The notes beneath the pieces were generated by a model. That model was not told the origin of the DNA. It saw nothing but the letters and a program-made list of their open reading frames with translations, and ran no database searches. A stretch of 64,000 nt of DNA. It comes from Pseudomonas sp. MUP55. GTDB lineage: Bacteria > Pseudomonadota > Gammaproteobacteria > Pseudomonadales > Pseudomonadaceae. Below are positions 35,383 through 45,133 of this stretch, piece after piece. The translations under genes were made by a program, and so were the position numbers. Positions within the stretch are counted from its first letter, which is position 1, and every line of letters starts with the position of its first letter. Location: positions 2,170,001-2,234,000 of the forward strand of contig NZ_CP138214.1 in the NCBI RefSeq assembly GCF_034043515.1. Reading direction: 5' to 3'.

Positions 35383-36228
35383 TTACAGGTGCAGCACCCG
35401 CTCCAGCGACACCAGCACCTGCTGGGTGATGGTGTTCAGGCGGATGGAATAGATCGTGTAGGCCAGCGTCAGCACGACGGCGGCCATGGCCCACGGCGTC
35501 CACAACGGCCAGGCGCGTTTGATCCGATAATTGCGCGGCGCGACGTTGGCCAACGGGTCGGTAAGGCGCTTGGGTGTTTCACCCCGTAGCGGGCGCAGCA
35601 CGCCGTGCAGTTGGTTGATGATTTTCTGAATTTCCTCATCACCCTTGGCATGGGCGCCGTATTTGCCCCTGAGGCCGGAGATCAGGCACTGGTACATGAA
35701 CTCCAGCACGTGTTGATACCTGGCCGCTTCGGGGAGCATGTTGTTCATGATGGTGAAGAATTTTTCGCCGCCTCGGGTTTCGCCGTGGAACTGGCTGAGC
35801 AACGAGCGCGCGCTCCAGGTGGAGAGCCGGCCCCAGGTGGTGCGCATCACCACCTCATCCACCAGCAGGCACAGGCTGTAGGAGTAGGCCTTGAGCATGC
35901 CGGCGTCGTAGTCGAGCTGGCGGACTTCTTCCATGATCGCGGTGATCTGGTTGCCAACGCTTTGATACAGCGCCGGTACGTCGTCGTGCTTGTCCAGCCG
36001 GCGCAGGCGGATGACCAGGCCGATCAGGGGCGTGGCGGCGTCGCACAGCGGATTCCAGGCCAGGCCGCGCATGTCGAATTCAGGGTCGGCGAGCAGCGCG
36101 GGCGGCTTTGGCTTGTCCAGCTCCTCAACGGGGGCCGGTTTTTTGTTGCCGGTCGCCTGTTGCAAATGGCTCAAGAGCTGCTTGTTGTCCGCAGGTGGCG
36201 TGGTTTCGGAAGGCGTTGCTTCATTCAT
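35383..36228 (-). CDS. tssL: T6SS membrane protein TssL (DotU/IcmH)
   Basis: A 281-residue inner-membrane part of the TssJLM complex. The DotU domain has NPLCDAATPLIGLVIRLRRL and AYSYSLCLLVDEVVMRTTWG. One C-terminal membrane anchor (LWTPWAMAAVVLTLAYTIYS) ends the protein. There is no OmpA-type peptidoglycan-binding extension. ATG 36228 follows AGGAG and overlaps the tssK stop by 8 bases. Confidence 0.94.
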   Translation of the reverse strand: MNEATPSETTPPADNKQLLSHLQQATGNKKPAPVEELDKPKPPALLADPEFDMRGLAWNPLCDAATPLIGLVIRLRRLDKHDDVPALYQSVGNQITAIMEEVRQLDYDAGMLKAYSYSLCLLVDEVVMRTTWGRLSTWSARSLLSQFHGETRGGEKFFTIMNNMLPEAARYQHVLEFMYQCLISGLRGKYGAHAKGDEEIQKIINQLHGVLRPLRGETPKRLTDPLANVAPRNYRIKRAWPLWTPWAMAAVVLTLAYTIYSIRLNTITQQVLVSLERVLHL

Positions 36229-37567
36229 CTCGCTCACTCCTGATCGCCCAGAACTGCAACTCCAGCTCCGGGAATTCACCGGCAATATGGAAACCGAACC
36301 CGCTGCCGCTGCTCAGGCTTTGCCAGGCCGGGTGATGGCGATCGAGTTCGAAGTAGCTGAAGCCGGCATGGAACGGCAGTTGCCGTGGCGCCACCGGCAA
36401 TGGCCGCAGTGGAATACCGGGCAGCTGCAGGCTCACCAGTTGCTCCAGGCCTTCGGTGGAGCTGATCTTGATCTGCAGGGGCAGTTGGTGACGCAGCGTC
36501 TCCGTCGGCAGTTCGGCGCGCACAGCGAGGATGAACTCGGCGTTCTCCAGCAGGCGCTTGTCGTTCAATGCAGCGCTGCGCACGCCATACAGTTGCTCGA
36601 CAATCGGCAGCGACACCGCACGCGGTTGCAGCACCGTGCCCAAGGCGCGGCGCAGAGTGTGTTCCAGGAGCTGGAACGACTCGCGTAGGTTGTCGTGCTG
36701 GTAGGCCGGGTATTCCTGGGGCAGGTGGCCTTCATCGGTAAAAGTCACCAGTTCGCCGCAGGCCTGGGCCAGCGCGATGTACAGCCGTTCCGGGTGGACC
36801 TGGCGCTGGCGAGCCAGGTGCTGGAACAGCGGAAACAAGCGGTTGAGGGTTTGCAGCAGGTTGAAGTCGGTCACGTCGGCCACCCCCGACTGTCCTGGCG
36901 ACCCGATGCGCTGGGCCAGGTTCCTGGCTCGCTCGCGCATCAGTCCGGCCACTTCGCCCAGGTAGCGGTGCAAGGCTGGCACGGCTTGCAGGGACAGGCT
37001 GGTGGGGTAGAAGTGCTCGTCCATCACCAGGCTGCCGTCCGGACGTTTGTCCTTGATCCTGCCGATGGCGATACAGGTAAAGGCGCTGCGGTCACTGCGC
37101 TCCAGCATCAGTTGCAGGTTGGGTACGGCCAGGTCCATGCCGACCTGATCGCCGTCATCGCTGTGGGTGTCGCGAATGTCCTCGCGACGGGCGATGTAGC
37201 GGCTGTTGCCGTACTGGTCGGGCCAGCGCACTTCGAGGGCGCCGTTGGCGCGCAGCGGCAGGGCCAGGTACACGATCTGGTTGACTGCGCTGCTGGCGGC
37301 GATTTCCAGCGGGGAGGGCGGCGCCAGGTCATGGGGAATATCGAACACACTGCCGTCGGGCATGACCCCGCGCGCCTGGGTAATGGCGACCTTGCCGAAG
37401 CTCAGGTATTCACTGTTCAGCGTCAGCTCGCTGAAGCCATAAAGCGCGTCGTTGAGGCTGTGCAGGCGCTGATGCACGGCGGCTTCGGCGGCGCGGGCCT
37501 GCTGCTGGAAGTGCTGGGGTTTGACGAACAAACCTTCATGCCAGATAACGGCGTTGCGTGAACTCAT
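36221..37567 (-). CDS. tssK: T6SS baseplate protein TssK
   Basis: A 448-residue baseplate subunit joining the baseplate to the membrane complex. Typical start SSRNAVIWHEGLFVKPQHFQ, with FNLLQTLNRLFPLFQHLAR in the middle. Length is normal. It overlaps tssL and lies 37 bases behind the FHA-TssJ gene. Confidence 0.96.
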   Translation of the reverse strand: MSSRNAVIWHEGLFVKPQHFQQQARAAEAAVHQRLHSLNDALYGFSELTLNSEYLSFGKVAITQARGVMPDGSVFDIPHDLAPPSPLEIAASSAVNQIVYLALPLRANGALEVRWPDQYGNSRYIARREDIRDTHSDDGDQVGMDLAVPNLQLMLERSDRSAFTCIAIGRIKDKRPDGSLVMDEHFYPTSLSLQAVPALHRYLGEVAGLMRERARNLAQRIGSPGQSGVADVTDFNLLQTLNRLFPLFQHLARQRQVHPERLYIALAQACGELVTFTDEGHLPQEYPAYQHDNLRESFQLLEHTLRRALGTVLQPRAVSLPIVEQLYGVRSAALNDKRLLENAEFILAVRAELPTETLRHQLPLQIKISSTEGLEQLVSLQLPGIPLRPLPVAPRQLPFHAGFSYFELDRHHPAWQSLSSGSGFGFHIAGEFPELELQFWAIRSERDE

Positions 37568-37604
37568 CGGTCATTACTCCGGGCAAAAGTGAATGAAAAA
37601 GACG

Positions 37605-38954
37605 TCATCGGGTTTCTCCCTTGAGGCTGACCTGAGCAGCGTCCAGCTGCACCAGTACCGCGTACTGGCGACCCTTGGGCTCGACGCGCAGGCGCTGTTT
37701 CCACTGGCTGGCGTCGCTGCTGTGGTAGTTGGCGATCACCGCGATAAAACGCGTGTCTTCATCCAGCGCGCGCAGGTCGATGAATTTGAATTGGCCCGGG
37801 TTGAGCAGGTAGTCGTCGGCACGGATATAGGTGCTGGCCAGGGTCTTTTTCAGGTCATCGGCCAGGGCTTGGGGGCTGGCGTTTACCAGCAGCGAGTCGT
37901 CGGTGAGTTGCAATACCTTGAAGGCGATCGGCGTGGCGACATGCTGCATGGCCGGGTTGCCCCACGGTGTGGTGAGGCTTACACCGTGAACGTCGTAGTC
38001 ACCCAGCAGCGCCTCTTCGAGGGGCGACATCGGCACTACCGGGGCCGGCTCTTCGCTCAGTGGCGACTGAGCCGGCACGCTTTCGTAAAGGTGGCTGAGC
38101 AGGGTTTGCACTTTGTCCGTCAGCGCCTGGGGGCTGGCGGCCTGCACATTGAGTGTGTAGGGCGAGTGGCTCGCATCCTCGACCGGTGCCGTGCCGGTAC
38201 TGATCAGGCGCGGGTTGACGTTGTCGCTGGCGTACAGGCTCAGGGAGTAGCGGCTGGGCTGATCGTCGGGACCGCCTACCGGGATGGAGGGCGTCCAGAT
38301 CACCTGACCGATCTTGCCGAGCATGGTGCAGCCGCCGAGAGTGAGACAGGCCAGCAACAAGCAGCCCAGGCGTAAGTTGCTCAGTAGCCTGGCGGTGCGT
38401 TTGGGCATAGCTTCGCGAACGTCTGCTGGCGGTGGTGGTGGCGCCTTCGCCTTCATCGCCCGCAGCGGGTCGCCTTGCTCGAACACGTCAACGGGTTGGC
38501 AAAGACGTTCGAATTCCGCGCACGTAGCAGGCCGCGGATCAGGCAACGAAAGCTTCGGCAAATCCTCAAGGCGCCAGGCTTGCATGCCTTCCTGTTGATC
38601 GCTGAACAGCTCGTCGAGTGAGCGCTGGCCCGGGGCGCGCTCGCCCAACTGCACCGCTACGCGATATGCGCCAATCTGCAACAGGTCGCCCTCGTTGAGG
38701 CTCACCGCAACATTGCGACCCAACGGCAAATCATGGCCGTTGGCATAGGTGCTGCCACTGCGATCAATCACGCAGAAACGCCCCTCCACGACCCTGATTT
38801 CACAGTGGTTGGGCTGCACGCTGTGGTGACGATCATCCAGGCGCCAATCCGCAGCGGCGCTGCCGATGCTGCCGCCCTGTGGACCGAATCGGTGAAGGGG
38901 CAAATATCCGTGCAGCAACTGCGCAGGATTACTGATGACCAGCGTCAGTTTCAT
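37605..38954 (-). CDS. FHA domain fused to TssJ lipoprotein
   Basis: A 449-residue single frame. Residues 1-110 form an FHA domain (HHSVQPNHCEIRVVEGRFCV, GSTYANGHDLPLGRN), which binds phospho-threonine. A Pro-rich linker (APPPPPAD, 171-178) follows. From Met183 there is a full lipoprotein signal with lipobox TLGGC (Cys209) and a TssJ-like periplasmic domain (FKFIDLRALDEDTRFIAVIA). Normally FHA and TssJ are separate proteins. An internal start at 38408 could release a normal TssJ, but no ribosome site is seen. How a cytoplasmic FHA sits in front of a lipoprotein signal is open. Confidence 0.8.
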   Translation of the reverse strand: MKLTLVISNPAQLLHGYLPLHRFGPQGGSIGSAAADWRLDDRHHSVQPNHCEIRVVEGRFCVIDRSGSTYANGHDLPLGRNVAVSLNEGDLLQIGAYRVAVQLGERAPGQRSLDELFSDQQEGMQAWRLEDLPKLSLPDPRPATCAEFERLCQPVDVFEQGDPLRAMKAKAPPPPPADVREAMPKRTARLLSNLRLGCLLLACLTLGGCTMLGKIGQVIWTPSIPVGGPDDQPSRYSLSLYASDNVNPRLISTGTAPVEDASHSPYTLNVQAASPQALTDKVQTLLSHLYESVPAQSPLSEEPAPVVPMSPLEEALLGDYDVHGVSLTTPWGNPAMQHVATPIAFKVLQLTDDSLLVNASPQALADDLKKTLASTYIRADDYLLNPGQFKFIDLRALDEDTRFIAVIANYHSSDASQWKQRLRVEPKGRQYAVLVQLDAAQVSLKGETR

Positions 38955-39973
38955 GCGCGCCCCCGAATCCGCACGACGGCGTGATGGCGGTGTGGCCGGT
39001 GTTCGATGAAGCTGGTCCAGCCCAGGTGAGTGCCGCCGTCGCGTTGCAGATTGAAGGGCGGTACATCCTCTTCGCGCAGCCCCAATTCCAGGTCATAGGC
39101 GGTGACGTCGCGCAGCAGGAAATCCATCAACTGACGCAACCGCCCGAATTGCTCGCCGCTGGGCAAGAACTGCCGGAAACGTGCCTGGGTCAGGTTGGGA
39201 ATGACGAGGGTGAACTTGCTGGCGCGGGTTTTGCTGCGCTCGCCTGCCACAAAGTCGCAGCCAAGGGTGCCGTTGGCCTTGCCCAACACCATGCGTTGAC
39301 GCTGCGGCAAATTCACCGAGCGCATCTGGAATTCACGAACGTGCACCCCGTGCAGATCAAAGCAATGCTCGACAATGCCGGACACCACCGAGGGCGAACG
39401 GCTGCGGCTGGCGATCAACCCGGCAAAGCTCAGCAGGCGACCCCATGGCAGCGGCGTGGCGCCACGCAGGTCGTTGTCATTCAGGCCGAGCAGGGAGAAA
39501 ACGTAGCGCGAAAACCGGTCGCTGCCCTCGGCCTGGAAGCGGATGTAGTAACGGTACTTGCGCCAGCTGCTGTGCAGCAGGTTCAGCAGGCGATGGTTGA
39601 AAAAATCCATGAACGCCGGTCGAATTCCGCGTTCCTGGGCCTGCTCGTAAGCCAGGCGGTCCAGGTAATAGCCGGGCAGGGGCGAGTCGGTGCCGTGCAG
39701 GCCGAAGAAACTGGTCTGCAAGCGGTAGCGCACTGCTTCGCGGTCCTCTTCAATGCGCGCGGCCAGCACCACGTCGGATGCCGGAAAACCCAACCTCGCA
39801 TGGCTTTGCAGGCGGACACGACGGCGCGCCGCCGCGCTCAAGGGCTGCGCTTCCAGGTCGTCGCCATGCAAGGCATGCAGGTGCTCCAGCAAACGGTGAA
39901 ATGAGTAGTTGCGCGCGTCTGCCAGCAGCACGTCGGCTAGATCACGGGTTGTCTGCCGGTCAACAGGGGCCAT
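38951..39973 (-). CDS. tssG: T6SS baseplate protein TssG
   Basis: A 340-residue baseplate wedge protein working with TssF and TssE. Family features are FHRLLEHLHALHGDD near the start, RLGFPASDV and FGLHGTDSPLPGYYLDRL. ATG 39973 (MAPVDRQTTRDLADVLL) has GAGTG upstream; a GTG three codons earlier is possible. It overlaps tssF by 37 bases and the FHA-TssJ gene by 4. Confidence 0.95.
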   Translation of the reverse strand: MAPVDRQTTRDLADVLLADARNYSFHRLLEHLHALHGDDLEAQPLSAAARRRVRLQSHARLGFPASDVVLAARIEEDREAVRYRLQTSFFGLHGTDSPLPGYYLDRLAYEQAQERGIRPAFMDFFNHRLLNLLHSSWRKYRYYIRFQAEGSDRFSRYVFSLLGLNDNDLRGATPLPWGRLLSFAGLIASRSRSPSVVSGIVEHCFDLHGVHVREFQMRSVNLPQRQRMVLGKANGTLGCDFVAGERSKTRASKFTLVIPNLTQARFRQFLPSGEQFGRLRQLMDFLLRDVTAYDLELGLREEDVPPFNLQRDGGTHLGWTSFIEHRPHRHHAVVRIRGRA

Positions 39974-41703
39974 TCGTAGCACTCGTTGTTAGTGGTATTG
40001 GTCACTTCCAGGCGATGGAAGGAGTTGATGCTTGCGTACAGGGCGAAGAAGTGCGAAAGCACGCTGCCGAACAGGTACAGCTCGCCTTCGCAGAGAAAGG
40101 CGTCTTGGTCCAGTTGCAAGCGGGTCTGCAAACCGCGCACCGGCTGACCCTTCATCAGCCAGTCGATGGGAGCGGTCACGGCGTCGTGGATGCCATTGAG
40201 GCGTTTGCGGGTGGCGCGGGCCTGTTGCACGTCATGCAAGGCGGCAAAGTCATAGGCGCGAATCACCGCCTTGAGCGGCTCGGCCGACAGCAACGACAGG
40301 TAGTTGAGCGACAGGTTGGAAATCAGTGTCCAGTGCAGACTCGCATCCAATACCGGCCGGTAGCTGCGCGTCGGCGCAATCAAGTTGGTGTAGGTGGCAA
40401 ATGACGGCGTGACCTCGGTAGACAGCGACACATCCCCAACGCCCAGCCTTAGCGGCAGGTCGCGGTTGCTGCAGGTCAGTTCGATAGACGCCGCTTCATG
40501 TTCGCCGATGTACAAGCTCTCATCGCCACGCACGAAGGCAATGCGATGGCGCAAACCCTCGCGGCCATGGGACTGCTCGATATGTGTGCGGAAATACAGT
40601 GCTGTACGACCCTTCGCATGTTCGATCTCATGCTGAAATGACTCGAACGAGGTGAAGCGCCGCAATGGGTCGCCGGTGCGCTCCTTGTCGCTTGCCGCCC
40701 AGCCGGCCACCTGGTCGACACTGAAAATCTCATACGCATCGTGGCGCTTGCCGGCGGGGGTGATACGGCGTTCCTGGCTGCGCCCGTCCAGCATGATGGG
40801 CTCGGCATCGTGGCAAAACAGATTGACGGCGGGCGCGCAGAACAGGTGAAGATCGCTGGTGCGCAGGTGCGTATTGACCGGCATCGGTCGCGAGAACTGG
40901 AACTCGAAACGAATCTGCCCGGTGCTGACGGCCGGCCAGACCCTGGCAAGCCCGGTCAGGCTGAAAAAGTGAAACCGCTGCGCAAATACAAAGTATTCCT
41001 GCAGGATGCGGTAGCCGTCGAACACATTGCGCGGGTAGGGCAGCAAGGCCTCTTCGGCGGTGAAACCGGGAAAGCCCAAGTCGTCGGGGTTCAGCCGGTA
41101 AGGCGTTTTGTCGACGTACAACGTGACGCTTTTGAGGTAATGGGCCAGCCACAGGTAAAGGGTCAGTGCGGTGGCAGTGTCGCCGCCCAGGTGAAAGTCC
41201 AGTTGATCGCACTCAAGGCTGTCGAGCGGTTGCTGGGTCAATACGTTTAAATCGATGCGCAGTGTCGAGGCTTCACGGCTGTGGGCATCGCTGACGCCCT
41301 GCAATGCCAGGGGGAACAGATTGACGTCGGTGCAGGTGCGAAACTCGCAGGAGATGCCGTCCACGGGATGGGCAAACAGCCGCGTTCCCTTGGGAATCAG
41401 CTTGCGTTGACTGATCGCATCGGGTTGCGGGGTAAAACGGATGATGGTTGCGCTGGGCAAAGGGCGCAGGTAGTTGGGCCAGAGCATCTGCAGCAGCGGA
41501 TGAGTCAGCTCCGGCAAATCGTCGTCGATTTTCATGCCGAGCTTGGCGGTGAGGAAGGCAAAGCCTTCCAATAGCCGCTCCACGTCCGGGTCGCCAGCCT
41601 GGTCGCCAAGAAATTGCGCCAGTTGCGGGTTGTCTTCGGCGAATTCGCGGCCCAGTTCGCGCAGGTAGCGCAACTCCTCGGCAAAGCGTTGTTTCAAGTC
41701 CAT
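39937..41703 (-). CDS. tssF: T6SS baseplate protein TssF
   Basis: A 588-residue baseplate wedge protein. The start LKQRFAEELRYLRELGREFA and DPDVERLLEGFAFLTAKLGMKIDDDLPE (in part) are hallmarks. GAGGT precedes the ATG. Normal length. It sits between tssE and tssG on the same transcript. Confidence 0.97.
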   Translation of the reverse strand: MDLKQRFAEELRYLRELGREFAEDNPQLAQFLGDQAGDPDVERLLEGFAFLTAKLGMKIDDDLPELTHPLLQMLWPNYLRPLPSATIIRFTPQPDAISQRKLIPKGTRLFAHPVDGISCEFRTCTDVNLFPLALQGVSDAHSREASTLRIDLNVLTQQPLDSLECDQLDFHLGGDTATALTLYLWLAHYLKSVTLYVDKTPYRLNPDDLGFPGFTAEEALLPYPRNVFDGYRILQEYFVFAQRFHFFSLTGLARVWPAVSTGQIRFEFQFSRPMPVNTHLRTSDLHLFCAPAVNLFCHDAEPIMLDGRSQERRITPAGKRHDAYEIFSVDQVAGWAASDKERTGDPLRRFTSFESFQHEIEHAKGRTALYFRTHIEQSHGREGLRHRIAFVRGDESLYIGEHEAASIELTCSNRDLPLRLGVGDVSLSTEVTPSFATYTNLIAPTRSYRPVLDASLHWTLISNLSLNYLSLLSAEPLKAVIRAYDFAALHDVQQARATRKRLNGIHDAVTAPIDWLMKGQPVRGLQTRLQLDQDAFLCEGELYLFGSVLSHFFALYASINSFHRLEVTNTTNNECYEWPLLTGRQPVI

Positions 41704-41710
41704 TGCAACC

Positions 41711-42127
41711 TCATTTCACGCGGGTGTAACCGTCGCGGCCGTGCATGGCCACCTCGATCTGCACCTGTTCTTCCTTGTGGTTAACCTGCACCTGGCAAGC
41801 CAGGCGAAAGTTCAGCTCCAGCGGCAGGTCCGGGTCGGGCTGATAGTGCACACCCGTGACCTTGATGCGCGGTTCGAATGCCTCCACCGTGCGCCGGATA
41901 TCGGCGCTGATGGCCATCACCAGATCACTGCTGGCCTGGGTGACGCCGTTGAAATCGCGCAGCCCCAGTTCAGGGCTGCTTTGCGAGCAGCCCTGGCGTG
42001 AGTTGAGCACCTGTTCCAAATGGCGTTTGATTGCCTCGACACGCTGGCGCGCCTGTTCATCCGCGCTGCCGGGGTGGTGGCGCGCGGCATCGGGTTCCAG
42101 GCGCTCGAACAGGCTGGCACCGCCCAC
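41711..42127 (-). CDS. tssE: T6SS baseplate protein TssE
   Basis: A 138-residue gp25-like protein that starts sheath polymerisation. SLFERLEP at the start and ELGLRDFNGVTQAS with IRRTVEAFEPRIKVT are typical. It begins with GTG directly after the tssC stop (TAAGTG), so translation is probably coupled to tssC. Confidence 0.95.
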   Translation of the reverse strand: MGGASLFERLEPDAARHHPGSADEQARQRVEAIKRHLEQVLNSRQGCSQSSPELGLRDFNGVTQASSDLVMAISADIRRTVEAFEPRIKVTGVHYQPDPDLPLELNFRLACQVQVNHKEEQVQIEVAMHGRDGYTRVK

Positions 42128-43615
42128 TTACTGGGTGTCCAGCCGACCGACCAGCGAGATTTCGAAGTTGGCGCCCATGTACTTGAAGTGCGGTCGTACG
42201 GCCAGCGACACCTGATACCAGCCCGGGTCGCCAGCCACGTCCTGTACGATGATTTGCGCGTCACGCAACGGGCGACGGCTGCGTACATCGGAGGATGGGT
42301 TTTCCTGGTCGGCAATGTACTGCTTGAGCCAGGTGTTGAGCTCGCGCTCCAGATCCTGGCGTTCCTTCCAACTGCCAATCTGTTCGCGCTGCAGCACCTT
42401 GATGTAATGAGCCAGGCGGTTGACGATAAACAGGTACGGCAGCTGGGTGCCCAGCTTGTAGTTGGTCTGGGCTTCCTGGCCTTCGCGGGTCTTGGGGAAA
42501 TTCTTGGGTTTTTGCACCGAGTTGGCGGAAAAGAACGCCGCGTTGTCGCTGTCCTTGCGCATGGTCAGCGGAATAAAACCGGCTTCGGCCAGTTCGAATT
42601 CCTTGCGGTCGGAAATCAGCACTTCGGTCGGAATCTTGGCCTGCAACTGGCCGAGGGATTCGTACAGGTGCACCGGCAGGTCATCCACCGCGCCGCCGGA
42701 TTGCGGGCCGATGATATTCGGGCACCAGCGGTAGCGGGCGAAACTGTCGGTAATGCGCGAGGCCATCAGGTACGCGGTATTGCCCCACAGGTAGTTGTCA
42801 TGATTGCCGTCCACGGTTTCGTCGTAGCTGAAGCTGCGGGTCGAATGGTCTTCGGTGCTGTAGGGCGTACGCAGCAGGAAACGCGGCAGGGTCAGGGCCA
42901 GGTGGCGGGCGTCTTCGGACTCGCGCAGGCTGCGCCATTTGGTGTGGCGGGGGCCGTCGAAAATATCGCTGATTTCCTTGAGGTCGGGCAGGCCCTGAAA
43001 GCCCTCCAGGTTGAACAGCTCGGGTCCGGCCGCCGAGACAAACGGTGCGTGGGACATGGCGCCGATGGACGCCACATAGCTGAGCAGCTTGATGTCCGCC
43101 GAACCAGGGCCAAACGTATAGTTGCCGACGATGGCGCCCACCGGTTCACCACCGAACTGGCCGTAGCCAGCGGTGTAGACGTGCTTGTACAGGCCGCTGC
43201 GGGTGATGTCCCCGGCGTTGTCGAAGTCGTCCAGTAACTCTTCCTTGGTGACATGCAGCATTTCGAGCTTGATGTTCTCGCGAAAATCAGTGCGATCCAC
43301 CAACAGTTTCAGGCCGCGCCAGGCCGACTCCAGTCGCTGGAACTGCGGCTGATGCAGGATCACGTCCATCTGCTTGCTCAACGCGCGATCAATCTCGGCA
43401 ATCATCTGGTCGACTCGGTGTTTGTTGATCGCGTGCTGGTGATCGCCGCTGTGCAGGATCTCGCTGATGAACGCCGCCACGCCCTGGCGGGCTACGGCAT
43501 AGCCTTCATGGGAAGGACGGATGGTGGTATTGGCCAGCAATTGGTCGAGCAAGGACGGCTGTTCGTCATTGACCAGCACGTGCGCAGCAGCACTTTCCCT
43601 AGGCATGAGGGACAC
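42128..43615 (-). CDS. tssC: T6SS sheath large subunit TssC (VipB)
   Basis: A 495-residue contractile sheath subunit. Family blocks are QFQRLESAWRGLKLLVDRTD, YTFGPGSADIKLLSYVASIG and FLLRTPYSTEDH. GGAG precedes the ATG. It pairs with TssB, whose gene lies 21 bases upstream. Confidence 0.97.
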   Translation of the reverse strand: MSLMPRESAAAHVLVNDEQPSLLDQLLANTTIRPSHEGYAVARQGVAAFISEILHSGDHQHAINKHRVDQMIAEIDRALSKQMDVILHQPQFQRLESAWRGLKLLVDRTDFRENIKLEMLHVTKEELLDDFDNAGDITRSGLYKHVYTAGYGQFGGEPVGAIVGNYTFGPGSADIKLLSYVASIGAMSHAPFVSAAGPELFNLEGFQGLPDLKEISDIFDGPRHTKWRSLRESEDARHLALTLPRFLLRTPYSTEDHSTRSFSYDETVDGNHDNYLWGNTAYLMASRITDSFARYRWCPNIIGPQSGGAVDDLPVHLYESLGQLQAKIPTEVLISDRKEFELAEAGFIPLTMRKDSDNAAFFSANSVQKPKNFPKTREGQEAQTNYKLGTQLPYLFIVNRLAHYIKVLQREQIGSWKERQDLERELNTWLKQYIADQENPSSDVRSRRPLRDAQIIVQDVAGDPGWYQVSLAVRPHFKYMGANFEISLVGRLDTQ

Positions 43616-43636
43616 TCCATATGGACGTAAGAAAGA

Positions 43637-44140
43637 TCAGTTGTCTGGCGCGTCAAGCACCAGGTTCAGTTCGCTCGCCAGGCGTTGGCGTGCGGTTTCA
43701 TCGGTGAGCAGGGTTTGCAGATGTTTGCGAAAGGCCGGGACGTTGCCCATGGGGCCTTTGAGCGCAACCAAGGCGTCGCGTAGTTCCAGCAGCTTATTCA
43801 GTTCAGGTATTTGGCGAGCGACAGCGTCGGGGCCGAAATCGTTGATGTTTTTGAATTGAAGTTGCACATGCAAGTCGGCGTCGTGCTCGTTGTTCAATAC
43901 GGACGGTACCGCCATGTCCAGGGCAACTTCGGCTTTGGTCAGCACTTCGTTGAAGGTGTCCTTGTCTATCCGAATGGATGGTCTGTCTTCAAGAGCGCTT
44001 AGTTCGCCGTGGCCTTTGAAGTCACCCGTGATCAATAACTTCAGCGGCAACTCGACTTCCGCTTGCTGATCACCCGTAGCCGGTACGTACTTGATGTTTA
44101 TGCGCTCTTTAGGCGCGACGGAACTTTGAGACTTCGACAT
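43637..44140 (-). CDS. tssB: T6SS sheath small subunit TssB (VipA)
   Basis: A 167-residue sheath subunit, first gene of the minus-strand T6SS operon. ERINIKYVPATGDQQAEVEL and RPSIRIDKDTFNEVLTKAEV are typical. AAAGGA precedes the ATG. The upstream divergent gap contains the operon promoter. Confidence 0.97.
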   Translation of the reverse strand: MSKSQSSVAPKERINIKYVPATGDQQAEVELPLKLLITGDFKGHGELSALEDRPSIRIDKDTFNEVLTKAEVALDMAVPSVLNNEHDADLHVQLQFKNINDFGPDAVARQIPELNKLLELRDALVALKGPMGNVPAFRKHLQTLLTDETARQRLASELNLVLDAPDN

Positions 44141-44461
44141 GGGAAACGTCCTTTTTTGAAGGTGGCGCTATTAAAAGTCCATATTTCATAAAAAGTCATG
44201 TCGGACGAAGTCGATTCGTTTCGTGGTCTCGGGATGTAAGAAATTTCAATGTTTGTTGTTTATGTTAGTGCGACGAAAATTCGTACATTACTTGGTTTTG
44301 ATATCCGAGGGGGGCGTCTGATATTTGAGGCCTATGCAAAAAAACAGGTGCCTGCAACTTGCCTATTGGTTATTTGTACAAGTGCATACAAAGTTGCGGT
44401 GTTCGAGGGTGAGCGTTCACCTTGGTTCACTAATAATGAATATATTCGGGGGGACGCGTTA
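44141..44461. other. Divergent gap between tssB and tagO/vasI
   Basis: About 320 AT-richer bases without a gene that I support. It should contain the promoters of both T6SS operons. A frame on the plus strand is open through most of it but has no family signal. No clear sigma-54 or Rsm-type ANGGA hairpin could be fixed by eye. Confidence 0.5.
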
Positions 44462-45133
44462 ATGCGCAAAGGATGGCGACGTGGGCGTTGGGTCGGGAGC
44501 CTGGCAGCAATGCTGGTTGCACCGCACATACATGCAATGTCGACCGCACAGGATTGCCCGGCGATTGTGTCCCCGCTCAAACGCCTGGAGTGCTTCGACC
44601 TGGCGGCCGGCACACCCATCCACCACGCGCCAGCGCCGCCGCGCGCGCTGAGTCGGGTGCTGCCCATCGTTGACCTGGTGCAGCGCAATGAGGCCAGGCG
44701 CCCGCCCGAGGACCAGCGCTTTGTGTTGTCATCATTCCCGGCGCCGGACAACGCCCAGCCACCTCGGCTGGTTATCTCGGCCCCGGCCTTGGGTGCGTTG
44801 CCGCCCCGTCCTTATTTGGCCATCAGTTGCGAGTCGAACATTACGCGGCTGCAAGTGGTGCTGGATGAACCGGCCAAGCCCAACAAAATCCGCATTCAGC
44901 TGTTCAAGGACGAACGTCCTGTCGCGGCAGCCTATCAATGGCAGGTGCTGGACGACGCCGGCCTGGTTGTGGATGCCGGCCGCGGGCTGCAGGCGATTGC
45001 CCTGTTGCGCAACATGAGCGGTGGCCTGCGCCTGCGGCTGGAGAGCGACTATCCCCGGCTGCACGGTCTCGTATTCGACGCCGAAGGGCTGGGCGAATTG
45101 ATTGAACAGGAGCGTCAGGCATGTCGCTGGTAA
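44462..45133 (+). CDS. T6SS-associated protein VasI/TagO-like
   Basis: A 223-residue exported protein with a basic start and a short hydrophobic stretch (WVGSLAAMLVAPHIHAMS). The family's CPAIVSPLKRLECFD motif and a beta-rich C-terminal half follow (LAISCESNITRLQVVLDEPA). VasI/TagO proteins support assembly of the membrane complex in some systems. GGGGGA stands before ATG 44462; the frame is open 71 codons upstream without a start signal. It overlaps tssA by 13 bases. Confidence 0.8.
   Translation: MRKGWRRGRWVGSLAAMLVAPHIHAMSTAQDCPAIVSPLKRLECFDLAAGTPIHHAPAPPRALSRVLPIVDLVQRNEARRPPEDQRFVLSSFPAPDNAQPPRLVISAPALGALPPRPYLAISCESNITRLQVVLDEPAKPNKIRIQLFKDERPVAAAYQWQVLDDAGLVVDAGRGLQAIALLRNMSGGLRLRLESDYPRLHGLVFDAEGLGELIEQERQACRW

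Noticed and set aside
44340..44365. GGTGCC...TTGCC resembling a sigma-54 promoter upstream of tagO
   Set aside because: The GG to GC spacing is two bases too long for a -24/-12 promoter.
44249..44461. Upstream extension of the tagO/vasI frame by 71 codons
   Set aside because: The extension lacks a ribosome site and family match, whereas ATG 44462 has GGGGGA and starts a signal sequence.
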